The notes under the pieces were generated by a model. That model was not told the origin of the DNA. It saw only the letters and a list, made by a program, of their open reading frames with translations, and made no database searches. A stretch of 64,000 nucleotides of DNA from Hirudinaria manillensis. Its lineage: Eukaryota; Annelida; Clitellata; Hirudinida; Hirudinidae. The DNA lies in contig CM067531.1 of NCBI GenBank assembly GCA_034509925.1, forward strand, positions 4,025,501-4,089,500, given 5' to 3'. The position numbers were made by a program, and so were the translations under genes. Shown here piece after piece: positions 1 through 12,338 of this stretch. The stretch's first letter is position 1; each line of letters opens with the position of its first letter.

Positions 1-1254
1 TACAGTTCGGCTTCAATCTGTTCTGCTTTTATAATATGGTTTCATGACCAACATCGACTCATATCCAGACTTAAAAAATTAATTAATATTAATCGTGCAT
101 ATTAATAAGCTCGATTTAATAAAGAAGTGAAATAAAGCTCGTGGCAGACTAAAGATTAAGAGGCTTATTATTCAGGTGAGCTTTGGTACGATTGTGGTGC
201 TTTGTCTTCACAAAGCGCAGTGGTTATCACACCCAAAAACTTTCTATGTATATTATTATGTATATTATTATGTATATCTTATGTATATACATTAGTTAAT
301 AAGTTCAGTGTTGCCCTGAATGTGTAAATGTAAGACATAGAAATAAGACAGACTTCAGTTGACATAAAAGGATACGGAACACACGTCATCATCAATAAAT
401 TGCATCATCAGAGTGTTTCTAATGTAATCCTCTAATTGGCATAAATATTTACTAAAGCAACGTTACTAAGGCAATAAGGAAGTGTTGGCAAATGATAAAC
501 AAAAAGTCATTTACAGTCAAGACATCATCACCATCATCGTCATCATAATCACTCAGAGAGTGACGTAAATGTTATAAAAATATAAAAAAAAAGAGATTAC
601 GAACTCTTGATTAGACCACATTGGTTGAGTTAGTCACTCTGAATATTAATCATTACAGTGAAGTAAAAATGCGACCATTACCACGACACCACAGCTAAAT
701 GATTTAATAATTTCATAAATTGAACACCGATGTCTTAAATAAGCTGAAACTCATGTGCAATGATCCTCGAGCTAATACTTTAGATTGCCACAGCAAAACC
801 AATTCAAACTTCAAGTTACTTGAACGTATCACCATTTCAATTATTGTTTACGATTGAAAGAAAGTTAAGGAGAAGGACAGAAAAGCCTTGAGAAATATTT
901 TCCATTCTTTATCAGGACGCGTATCTCCTAAAACTTTGGTAATTCTAACCTACAAAGGACTGCGAAGCTGAGAGAAGGGGCAAAGCAATAACAGTGCACA
1001 CAAAGAGTGTACGCTTCTTTCTCACGTCCAGAACGACAATAACCGACCGGTTAGGCTGATTAGAAACTCGGATCGTGTTCCACTCGTAGACAATAATACT
1101 ATTTATTTTATTTACTAATTCTTCTAACAGCTGCAGCATCAAAGATGATCCACAACGAGTGCTTAGAGTAAGCTAACAAAGAGACATTCTTGGAAACAAA
1201 GCATTTTCAAATGTTAATCATAGTTGCTCGTGAACTTCTATAAAAGAAACCAAC
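1..1254. other. Probable AGAP intron; no exon recognised
   Basis: The donor after the last AGAP exon is at 1254/1253. No stretch on the minus strand down to position 1 continues the family sequence in phase. A short TATGTATATTAT-type repeat lies at about 244-290 and a small CAT/ATC run at about 525-545. I see no gene here. Confidence 0.6.
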
Positions 1255-4200
1255 CTTCATGGAAAACTTCGTGAACGTTGTAACCCCTCTCAGACGAAAC
1301 CTCAAAATAATAGCAGTTCTTGAGGTCAGAGGCCATCTTGCGACCTTTGTGTTCGGTCACGATTCTAGGATTACTGGGGCTGAGTCCGTCTAGTGAAGCC
1401 ACGAGGAATATGGGTACCTCGGTCATGTTACGGTAGAGGGCCATCTTTGCATAGTAGGTGTAGATGGTGTTGAAGCTGGATTCGCTGGTGACGCTGTATA
1501 CGAACACGACGGCGTCCACCCACTGAGAGAACTGAAAATTGGAACGCAGAAAGCTCATTTTGAGCCACGTTTTCTTTAACTTGAAATTCTGCTTCTGAAT
1601 TGCTCACCTGCATATCCGGTGGACCACCTTCTTCCCTGATAAGGAGCAGGTAGCTTTGGCTCTCGATGGACACTTCTTTCTTGAATCGCCCTCCTTTAAA
1701 ACAAAATACCACTTCAAAACGGACCCCGCACAAAATGTCCGCGTCGCTTAACTCTGCATTAAGCAGACATATTAAACGCCTACGAACGATATGGCTAAAA
1801 GCTTTTGCGGAAACCTTCAAACGATTCTTCGCTGAGGTGTGACCCAGTAAGATAATGATGAACCATCGGAGCTTTGCCACTGTTGAAGGTCCCGACAACA
1901 CCCTAAATGAAATTTATGTCGAAGATATTATTAGGCCAATCAAACATCATCGTTGTCGGTCTTTCATGTTTTTGCCGTCCGTGATGATTAAGCGATTAGT
2001 TCAATCGTTGGAGACAATTTAAATAAGCGAAGGCATCGAATTAAAAAGATAAACTGAGCCTCCGAAATTGGAGCTCGTGTGTGTTTTTTTTTATCTTCAA
2101 GAGAAGGAAAAATTGGAAAAGATTCTGTGAAATATTTGCTCTATTTATAATTAAATTATGCGAGATTAAGCGAAATATATCTTACTTTTACTGATGAGGT
2201 CGAAGCTAATTATGTAGTGAAAGCATCGAGGAGTATTTGAGAGAAAACAACCGCTAATGAAAATCGATGGGTCTCAGGAAAGATGAAATAAGAATCTTAC
2301 TCCAGAAAAACATTGGTTATGAGTTACAGAAGTTCCAGTTCATAGAAACCGTGCACAACAAGGCGAGTGTCGGAAATTGTTGAGCACTGAAAGTACTTGA
2401 GAAAGAAATCACCGACATCGCCATCATCATTTCCTCCATCATCGGTGACGACAGGCATCGTCCTAGTTCGTCAGAGATTTACGTCAAAGGTTGAGGAATG
2501 GCTGAATGGCTTCACATGGAAGCAAGATGCTCGGTCGATTAGTTTCTCGTCGCTGAATCACTCCGTTCCTACAACTCACTCGGCTGTTGAGTTCACCTCC
2601 ACATAATGTGTAATGATATCCATGAACTAAATCCAGTCCACTCGTCCGTCGTAAGTAGCTTCTCGATTTCACTCCAATAATAGCAGCGAACCCAAGCAGA
2701 TAGAGTTCCTGATGCGTTACTTTGTCACCAAACTAGTCTCCGTTTTAACTAATATTTGATTAAATACTCCCATTTGCTAAGCAATGTTTTGCTGGGTTTT
2801 GAAGAGCACGGATGAAAGTGAAAGGATGAATATAATAAAATTAATAAACGTTTATAAAATAATAAATATGCAAACTCAATAAACAACTGGTCAACAGTTG
2901 GAAACATTGTACACACCAACTTTAAATCCTGTACGGACCTGCTCAAAGTCCACTCCTGACTGTTCACAAAAGCATCTAAAAACAAAAACAAGAAAACATG
3001 CCTCATTCACAAATCATAAAAAAATCATCATCATCTACTTAAAAATGCAAAAACTCTCTCAAATCAGAACCATTTGGGAACACCGGTTCTTGATTAAAGT
3101 AGCAGCTATGTAATTGTAATTTAATTAAATTGTCTATAATTTAATTTAAATTAGCAATCGCGAGAATTCCTGCTGGTGATAGTTTCTTTGTATTGGCAGA
3201 GGCATGAAAAGCACAGCATGAAAGACAAGCACACGAACAAACAAACACACGTAGAACAACTGATGTGCCAATGCACTCGAACCTAGGGGTCAAAACCTCA
3301 TTTTAAATCACTGAAATGCATTGAAAGTCTCAGTGCTCGACGAAGTGAGATTTCAAGTGGTTTTGCCATAGCTTAATAGCCGGTAAGTTCATTAACATAA
3401 ATTGTTCGCAAGTTATTAGCATTACTGAGTTCAACATAGTCTGGTTTCTATGTTAATATATCGACGCAATAGTGAGTAACGATGATTAATTTCTGGAAAA
3501 GCTAATCAGGGAAGCATCCATTCAGCTACTCAATTAAGGATCCTTCCCAAGGCAACATTATATTTCCTTTTTCTTGTAAAACCACTGCAGTGTTGCAAAT
3601 GATTCAACAAACGGGGTAATGTGCCCAAGCAAGGCTGAAATCTGCTCATTGAAGACGTATTGAATGATTTATTATTACAACACGATCAGCAATCAAGCAC
3701 TCCACTTCAATTATATAAAAACGTTACTAAGCTAAAGCTCAATTGTCGCAGACCTTGTGATAAAAATAAATAAATCAGATTGTGACCACATAAACAAATC
3801 ATTCATGAGTCATAATGCATCTACATCTCTTGTGTTGAATATGAGTGTTATTGAAACATCGCACATTCATACTAAACATTACATCAATTACATCAGCATC
3901 AACAAGTTCCTGACATCATATGCTCATCTTATTGTAACAGATGCGTTGATATCCTTAAAGTAACAAACATTTAAATTACAATATTTTAAAAAACATGTTT
4001 ATTTACGAGTTGTTTAATTGCTTAGATCTGTTTTTTTATTGTTTATTAATGAAAAATATCCAAAAATGCTTTTTTGACAAAAAATCATGATCAAACACTT
4101 AAAAAAAAACGTTCCAAATAAGATGTTAGATTAACAACTCATGACATTAATATTACAAAGTCATACATGTGTGACAAACAATTTTTATAAAGCTACATAA

Positions 4201-4434
4201 AGTGTTGACCAAATCTCATCAAATAATAGATTCAACTAGGAACTATTAATTACCTTCAATAGAAAGTATATGGTCCCTTAACTGCTGTTGAATCACTGGG
4301 TTATCAATTTCTTCAATGAGATCGTGTATAGCATAAATGCTAGGATGTACACTTTCAAATCTCTGAATTTCATCCCTTACAGCTTCAGAAATTGCTGTGG
4401 GAGACATGGTAAAACTGCGTTTGTTGGTCAGCAT
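1255..4434 (-). CDS. AGAP / centaurin-gamma ArfGAP, N-terminal part (partial; 3' end off the left edge)
   Basis: AGAP proteins are multidomain ArfGAPs (GTPase-like domain, PH, ArfGAP, ankyrin) acting on endosomes and in PI3K signalling. Five coding exons are seen on the minus strand: 4254-4434, 2917-2975, 1815-1902, 1608-1693 and 1255-1531; all junctions keep phase. The first carries the family's N-terminal helix ([16 protein letters not shown]), the second [12 protein letters not shown], and the rest the GTPase-like domain ([34 protein letters not shown]). The start is ATG 4434 or the in-frame ATG at 4407, which better matches the usual length; a stop codon lies just upstream. The P-loop reads GTFNSGKA, with Ala where Ser/Thr normally binds magnesium, and the usual GTQD motif reads ASLD. 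PH, ArfGAP and ankyrin exons are not in the window. The gene is divergent from the KMT2 gene. Family assignment is firm; which AGAP paralogue is not decided. Confidence 0.92.
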
Positions 4435-4928
4435 ACCTCCAAGTTATTCTTCATAAATCGAAGTACTAGCATTGAACTGATAAATTACGGTGTTATAAAA
4501 CTCAAAATAATTTTTTTGGTAATGTCTATAAATGTCCTTTTAAACCAAAACAAAGCAGGCACTCGACTTCTCCGGAGATCAAACCATCGAGCTCCGCTCG
4601 TCAACAACTAAAACATTCTGTTTTTCCCAGAGCTAGCAACCAACGACTAGCGAGAAGTGAATATCAGAATTGCTGACACACAATTAGAAAATAATAATTT
4701 AAAATAAACTAATTACTAATTAATTTAAAATGACATTTTGAAACCAAAATAGCTAAAATAGTTTTTATTGTAAGAATAACAATGATAATAAAAATAATAT
4801 GTAAACATAATTTAAGAATTTTCTTGTTTTAAATATATAGAACATTTCAACATTAATAGTCAAATATGTTATTTTGTAATATTAATGCAAAAATAAAAAC
4901 ACTGAGGGATAATGTTTATACATCCCGA

Positions 4929-4939
4929 AAGATGGCGCC
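4929..4939 (+). promoter_or_regulatory. YY1-like element in the divergent AGAP/KMT2 promoter
   Basis: AAGATGGCGCC resembles the YY1 consensus AAGATGGCGGC, which in animals often sits at the transcription start of TATA-less genes. It lies in the 795 bp between the AGAP and KMT2 starts and directly precedes the small-ORF ATG at 4940. A three-codon ORF (ATG 4932 to TGA 4943) overlaps that ATG. Function is inferred from the motif only. Confidence 0.4.
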
Positions 4940-5185
4940 ATGAGTGTATTACAAACTGTACGAGGATTGTTTCGGAATTTAGGATTACCACTAGCTATTT
5001 TCACACTCGGAATTACTTTGCACTGTATGTCTGTGTTTGTCTGCAAGCTTAATCATTGATAGATCTACTTTCTAAGTTCGATTTTGTATATTTAACTGTT
5101 CGGATCTACAATATTGTTTTCCTGATGTATTTTAATACTTGCAGTCCAGAGCGCAGAGAGTGAGTTGAAATTGAAGATGATTTAA
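4940..5185 (+). CDS. Two-exon small ORF (41 codons), probable microprotein or upstream ORF of the KMT2 gene
   Basis: Exon 4940-5024 ends at a good donor (GTATGT) and exon 5145-5185 begins after TTGCAG. Joined, they give 41 codons starting MSVLQTVRGLFRNLGLP, then a hydrophobic stretch LAIFTLGITL, and ending in a charged tail, the layout of a tiny membrane-anchored or mitochondrial protein. The ATG context is good (GCGCCATGA). The stop at 5183-5185 is only 44 bases before the KMT2 ATG at 5230 with no splice signal between, so both ORFs would share one mRNA if this intron is used. I do not recognise a family. It could be a translated microprotein, a regulatory upstream ORF or chance; the intron plus a preserved frame across it argues mildly against chance. 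Confidence 0.45.
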
Positions 5186-5229
5186 TATACTTCACAAGTT
5201 ATTTAACGTAAATCGTTGCATAAGCAGGA

Positions 5230-8200
5230 ATGGCTAACAAACGAGCTTTAAATGCTGAAGATGTAAAGGAATCATGTGCAAAGAAAAGGAAGATTACAGA
5301 GGAAAATATTGCTTCTCCTCTTCCTCAAATGGATGGACTTACTGACAGTACTGATGACAAAATATTTGGATTTACTCCCAGCACTACCAAAAATTTGAAT
5401 GTTTCACATTTAAACTATGCACAAAGTGGCTGCCCTGATTTATTTCTTGAGAAGCATTTTCCACAAAAAATGCCTTTTGATGGAAGAGGGTTTATGGCTG
5501 TAAATAACATTAATAGATGTATGTCTGAAATTGGACTGCCACAAAGACTTTCAAAGCCATCGTCCAAAGAAGAATCAGGGCATTTCAATCAGATGCCATT
5601 GCAATTTATGAGCTCAATTCCAGATGTTTGTGAAAGGATGCGTATGCCACAACAAGGATTTGTTCATCCTACCAATGGTGCTTTTTCCAGAATGGCATAT
5701 CCAAATCACATTAACTTCAGTGCCAATCCAAAACCAAAAACACTAGTTGACCAACCTTCAGTTAGTGAGTTTCATCATGTTGGTCTTCTTGGCCCAAATA
5801 CAAATGGCTCAGGTTCATACCACGACTCATTTCTCGATAAAAGAAAAGACTTCAACTTAAACAGTGCTCCACTAATGAATCATTCAGAAATGGTAAACAA
5901 TGTCAGAAATTTTCATCCCAGCTTCAATAAAGGTACCAGAATATTTCCTGGTCATTTTCCATACCTTCCCTTATCCAACATTCCTGACGGCCCAAATGCT
6001 CAAGATTCGTACACTCGTTTTGCACAGTTTAACCATCTACCTCTGATGACAAATAACCATCTTTTTCCTCCTCGAGGTTATATCCCTTTTCCAAATCCAA
6101 TGCCACATTGGAATCTTGGGTCAATGGAAAAAAGGGAATTTGTTAGTAAAGAACTAGCTCCTGACGGATCCTCAAATAGTTCCTACCACGTACTACCGAG
6201 ACCAGAATATTTGGACAGCAAAAGCGTTTCACATAATGCCTCTTATTTGAGAGATTCTAGCGATCCGATGAAAATGATCGAAAACTTCTCGGCAAGCCAC
6301 TTCACTTCGTCGCTTCCTGGGAATTCAAACGCATCAACATCAAGAGGCGACAATTGGAACAAATCAGAAAAGAAAGACAGGGCAAATCAGGAAGTCAGTT
6401 TTGTATAAAATTCTATAAATTATTATTTTATAAAAATATTGTTTTAAATATTTGCATGCTGCAATGCAGAAATGTTCAGGCAAGGGACAACAATCTGCAA
6501 GGTCAGTCAAACAGTTTCTTAATAACAGAATCTTGCACATGTGATTTAGAATTTGTTTGACATTTTAATATTTCCTATTTTTTGGGTAAGTTATGCTCCA
6601 CATATTTTCCATGTTTCAAGCAGAGAAGTATTGCCATCAGAGAACACAGCCAAACATTTCTTGAATCCACCTGAGAAAAGTATGCAAATTCAGCTTGGTT
6701 CAAGTTATTTGAAATATACTACAGGATTTGTTTCTAGATTAAATTAATTTTAAGAAACAAAACGACACAAAAAGAATGGAGAGCAACTGAAGTACGAGTC
6801 ATGGTTATATGAGAAAAGGAATGCCCTGAAAACCAGACTTGCCACTCTGGAGCATGAAATGCTTTCTATACCAACATCAGTTGGTTCATGTCAGGAACTG
6901 AAGAACCACTTTGAGAGTGCAATTTCCCAACTCAGGAAAGAGGGAGTGGAGCATGAAGAGTTGATCAAGGTCTTTGAGTCTACAAAGGCAAGCACAAGAC
7001 AATGTTTCTATAAAGTTTCGTGCATTTTGTGGATGTCGCCTAAACTCATGCATGTTTTAATGCAATTTTGTATTTTTTGCGAGAATTAAATCAACTAGTA
7101 ATTAAAAAGTAATCACCTTTTCAGAACATCAAAGCCGAGAATAAGTGCGACACGCCTTGCTCTTCCGTTCATCAAGGTAAAGAAGTTCATTTTGTCTTGC
7201 TTTGTTGTGCATCTAAGTTCTTGTATCTTGTATGATCAGATAAAATCATCAAGCCTGCAAAATCCAATGGTGCTATTCAACACTTGAATTCCCATGCTGC
7301 ATCGCATGCATTGCCCCCAAAAAGTTTGGTTCAGGCCCGCCCTTACCAGCGAATTGCTGTCGGTTAGAAACTTTTTTTTATGACTAAAGCTAAAAAACAT
7401 GTAATAAATGTTTTTTTTTAACATGTGATATTGTTGAAACTTAATCAAATATTTTATGTTTTATCCTTCACTTGTGGTTAATTTTATTTCAAGATGAAAC
7501 AGAGCCAACAAATACTTGTAGACCCATTAGTGAGCAAAACACACATCAGAATTGTCCCTTACCTGCAATCATGGAGCCATTGGTTGTGCCAACCTGCAAT
7601 GTAAATTTGAGAGGATGGCCTCCAGAAAATGGTAATTTCAGATCTTTTTATGATTAATGGTAATATATTTTTTAGAATATAAGTTGGTAGAATTTAAGTA
7701 ATTGATATTATTAAAAACATTCTTTATTTTTAAAGGATTGTTACATTATGTACTTGTAATAATGGAATATTTCAACAATCAATTGATATTGTTCTGTGAA
7801 TGATCTTTCAGAAAAACCAAAGACAATAGATTTCAAGCACGATGCCCATGATGGATTCAAGCCATCTGATGCCTTAAAAGCTTTGGAAAGTCTTCCTGAA
7901 GAAAACTCTTACAAAGTTCTAAGAATGGAGGACCTGGGCAAAAAAGCAACAAGCCACTTAATTGGAATTAATGAATCAGACATTCCAGGTAATGGCCCAG
8001 ATGATTACAATGAGTACAGGATTTCATCGGAGTGGCTTCTCTTGAACAAAAAGTTTCTGGCAGTCGAAAGTTGTCACGAGTGCTGCAAAAATCTCGAGAG
8101 GATGCCAGTGACCGAAGAAGTTTTGGTCGAGATGGGCAAGGAAAAAGTGAAGCACAGCTTAAAGTTTTGCAGGGAAAAATGCATGAAGGTAAATCAGGAA

Positions 8201-11200
8201 AAGAGGAAAATTTGGGAGAGGGACAAAAAGATGCATGAAGAAATTATGGCTCAAGAAACTAGCAAGTTGAATTGTAGTGACCTAAACAGTACAATAATCT
8301 ATGAATTGGATGCCAACAAAACCCTGCCTCTGGAAGCATCTAAGGAAAATATTCAAGGAGCTGTGGATAAGTTGCCTTCTCCAGTTAAGAAATGGCAGAA
8401 TGCAAAATACGGGACTTGGTGTGAGCTTCTCCATCTGAAGAAGAGAGAAAAGAAGGAGGCAGTTCTAGACGAAATGAAGAATTCAAATGCCATGCACTCC
8501 GTCCACGTTCCGGCCGGAACCCGGGACAATCGAAGCTGCTTCTTGTGTGCAAGAATCGGAGATGACGACGGAAATGGCCCGGGAAGGTTATTGATGGTGG
8601 ACATCGATAAGTGGGTGCATGCCAATTGTTGCCTCTGGTCGAGCAACGTGTACGAAGCTCTAGACGGGACTTTTGTCGGCTCCAAGAATCTTTGCGGTTC
8701 TGCGTGTGCTTCCTGCAATCATCCAGGTGCTACCATAATGTGCTTCCTTCCCAATTGTGGTCTCAAGTTCCATCTCAAGTGTGCACTTTCTATTGGGGTC
8801 TGCTTCCTTGAAAATAAGGTTGGCTATTGCTTATTGTTAATTATTATTATTATTCAATGATAATTTGATCATTTTGGTCAGGTTATGCCATGACCTAGTC
8901 ACTTATCAATCATATATATCTTCTTATCAGCTCACTCTAAGCAGTACATATTTTCCTTCTTTTCAGGTTACATATTGCAGGCACCATTGTCCTAAAAACA
9001 TGCTTAGTCTGCTGGTGAAGGATATTTCTATAAAAAGGAGGGTATGCATAGAAAGGCAGGAAAACCAGCAAGTTGCAAAGTTTGTTACTCAAGCATAATT
9101 ATTGTTATATGTATATAACACATGTGCTACTGAATTGTGGCATTTCCTGTCACAATTTCACTTTGGAGTGCTGAGTTGATGACCACTTTGCAGATACAAT
9201 TAAGAACAGTAATTAGCAGCCACTTCACATTATTAAATTAACTAATTTGAAGGACTGTTGTTTTTAACAACAACAGGGTTACCATTCTGTCACTTTCACT
9301 GTTCCATGCTATCAGCAAAATTCTGTGCCTCCTTCTCTCTACATCTCTGTGGCTTAATGTGTAAATGCTTTTATCCATTCAATGGTGACATATTATTAAT
9401 GGTTTTCAGAATGCTTAAGGACGACGATCCAGAAAACTTTGCAATGAGGTCGGGAAACTTGATCGTTCACAGCGTCGGCCATCTTCTTCCCCAATTCATT
9501 CACACTTTCAAGTTCAACACGTCCAGTAACATTTATCCGGTTGGTTTTGAGACCCAGTGGTCTCTTCATGACAAGATTATTGAGCAAGACTTTAGTTTGA
9601 TGTTGTGCTATTTATTGATGTTTACTTTGACAATTGTATGCAACTTAGGTGGGATTCAGAAGTGTGAGATTCTATTGGAGCTACAGAAGACTCCACCAAA
9701 GGTGTCAATACGTTTGCAGCATTTCCGAAAGGGACGGTTCTCCTGTGTTCAGGATATGCGTCGAGGAAGAGAAAGAAGACGACGTGGTTTTTGAGAGCAA
9801 CAATTGCACAGGTTATTTGTCCATTCGTGATTTCAATTGCCTTATTGCTTCAGTTTGTGAAAGTCTTTCAACTATTATTTTTTTGTTTTCAGGTGCTTGG
9901 ATGCAGGTACTTGGGCGACTTGATGCAGTGAGGAAGACCAGTGGATTGTCCAGAGTATTCACTGAATACATCACTGGAGAAGATTTATTCGGGCTCAACG
10001 AGCCTGCAATCAGGAGAGTCATTGAATCGGTTGGTTTCCGTCTCGGTCATTCCATCTTTAATGTTCTGCCGTCGTTGTTATTGTGTGTATAATAACATCA
10101 GTTAAGCAAAAGCGCTTTGTTTTGAGGACTGAATGGCAGAAATTATTTTTGAACAAAATACAATTATTCCCCTTTTATGTTTTCTAAGCTGCCTGGTGTA
10201 GAATTGTTAACAAACTGCAAATTGAAATATGGAAAGTCCTCCATTTACATTCCTCCTCTCGCTCCAAATCCTTCGGGCTGCATTCGATCGGAACCAAAGT
10301 CAAGAACCCTTTTCAAGAGGTTGTTTCCTGGTGACTTAAATTTAAGTGTAAATATTTAACTAATTCTTAATATCTGCTTCATCTAGTTTAATGTGACTAT
10401 TGCCATGATGTCAATAATATCGACGTCGGCCATTTTTTTAGATCTCACACTCTGCTCGGCAATTTCAATGCCGGCTCGTCTGCTAAATCCACCTGGTTGG
10501 GTTCAGGAGAGTTCAGCATCAATCAGTACATGAAGCAGTTCACGGCGACTAAGTCGCAGAGGTATCGCAGCCTCAAGACCGAATGGAGGAACAACGTTTA
10601 CCTCAGGAGATCGAACATTCAGGTCTGGCATTTTAGCATTTTGACTGCTAGTTTTGAAATCATCCTTTAATTCTCACTTTAATTTGCAGGGTTTGGGCCT
10701 GTTTGCAGGGAGAGAATTAGAGCAGTTCACGATGGTTATTGAATACATCGGGGAGATTATCAGGAACGAAATAGCAGAAATAAGAGAGAAGATCTATGAG
10801 CAGCAGGTAAGTTTGGGGAGGATGTCATATTTAGGATGACACTCATTTCTGATCAGTAGGTCCATTTATATGGTGCCAGTTGATAGTCAAATTTGCAACC
10901 CTGATCGTTGAATATGTGACGTGTTTTGGCTTCCTTTACTCCAATACTTTGCCAAACTTAAAACATGACCTGGCAGGAGTTAACTTTTGCATGTTGTTGC
11001 TTTTCTTTCAAGAATCGAGGTGTCTATATGTTCAGGCTGGATGAGAATATGGTCATCGATGCTACCATGACAGGCGGTCCCGCCAGGTACATCAACCATT
11101 GCTGCGATCCTAACTGCTTCACTGAGGTCATTCCCACAGAGAAAGGTCACAAGATTGTCATCATCGCCAAAAGAAAAATTCTGAGCGGAGAGGAGGTGAG

Positions 11201-11565
11201 AATGCGCTTTTACGAATATTTATTTCTGTTTATTTTCTATTTATTCCTGTTGCAATGTACATATCACCCAGAGGGACATAGTGAGCAAGTTAGATGGCTA
11301 GTTTAATATGCTAAAACTCATCATGTTCCATTGCATGTAATAACAAATAATGCTGCATTTGCATATGGGAAAGCATTTCATTTCAACTGTTTACCTTCTT
11401 TTTATAATTTATTTCTTAGGTATTGATTTGATTAAACATGAATTGTTTGAAAAACATTTAAATCATTCCTAGCTATCTTATGACTACAAATTCAACCTGG
11501 AAGAAGAGAAAAGCAAGATCCCATGCTTGTGTGGGGCTACTAATTGCTTGAAATGGATGAACTGA
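5230..11565 (+). CDS. trr: KMT2C/D (Trithorax-related) histone H3K4 methyltransferase, 1362 residues
   Basis: Enhancer-type H3K4 monomethyltransferase, catalytic core of the COMPASS-like complex. Seventeen exons (5230-6393, 6470-6501, 6621-6679, 6755-7014, 7125-7176, 7240-7362, 7494-7631, 7812-8818, 8967-9079, 9410-9556, 9660-9811, 9893-10029, 10189-10319, 10442-10622, 10690-10806, 11013-11195, 11473-11565) total 4089 bases in one frame. In order: a disordered Asn/Ser/Pro-rich N-terminus; a helical segment around YESWLYEKRNALKTRL; an extended PHD finger (about residues 850-960, RSCFLCAR to TYCRHHC); FYRN (YPVGFE) and FYRC (about 985-1160); WDR5-binding Win motif GCIRSEP; SET (about 1225-1345, with GLGLFAGRELEQ, EYIGEIIRNE, ARYINHCCDPNC); post-SET CLCGATNC. 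The N-terminal PHD clusters of vertebrate KMT2C/D are absent and AGAP lies immediately upstream, so this is the short Drosophila-trr arrangement. Ser of the NHSC motif is Cys here, and Ala of Win is Ile. Confidence 0.95.
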
Positions 11566-12338
11566 GATATCGATGATTCGGATCGTGTAATTACTTGCAG
11601 TGGACTACCACGCCAAAGATTTGAATTGCCAAAGTGACAGAATTGTAATAATTTCAATGAGCTTACTGTTTATTAACTGTAATTTTACGTGTCTTAACTC
11701 TGGTTAACCACTGAGCAGTATTGTTAATACCATAATTTCCCTTCTGTAATTTTCATTTTGAACCATTGTTATGCATATCACGTTGTACTTTGTTGCTGAC
11801 ATCTCAAAAATCTCTCGTTGTTCTAATACAAACTTAACTGAATGATTTTCTTTTGTTCTGCAGAACTATAAATTTGAATGCATCCAAATTTTAAGAAAAT
11901 TATTAGTTTCTATTAAAGGTGTCAATGTTTACTGGCTGGTCAATAAAGTTGGCAACTGATATTGCAAAGGATAGGAATGGGCTTTTTGAAATGATGAGCT
12001 TTTGGTGGAGTAGGAATTTTAACATTTAGCATAATGATTTGTTCGGATCGGGGTCTGATTGCTCCTCCCTGTCTTACTATAAAGGAGGAGCAAACAAATA
12101 GAAACTGAGGTCAGGCTCACCACAAGTTTCAGGTGAATGAGATGCCATGATTTTCTTGAATGAAGTTAAAAAGATATTATCATATTAATCTTTAGTTTTG
12201 GATAGCTATCAACTTATTTTTTGGCATTTATGTCTTAGAACTGAGATAACAGATACAACAATTTAGTCTAGGTCTGACCACAAAAGTAGTTTTATTACCA
12301 TTTAAGTCCGAGGTGGAGTTAGACTATTGGATCATCTC
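11566..12338. other. 3' regions of convergent genes
   Basis: This stretch lies between the KMT2 stop and the stop of the minus-strand gene at 12339. It is AT-rich and probably holds both 3' UTRs. No coding signal was seen. Confidence 0.5.

Noticed and set aside
1428..1901. 157-codon minus frame read as one protein
   Set aside because: It runs through AGAP introns; splitting at GT..AG borders gives the conserved AGAP sequence.
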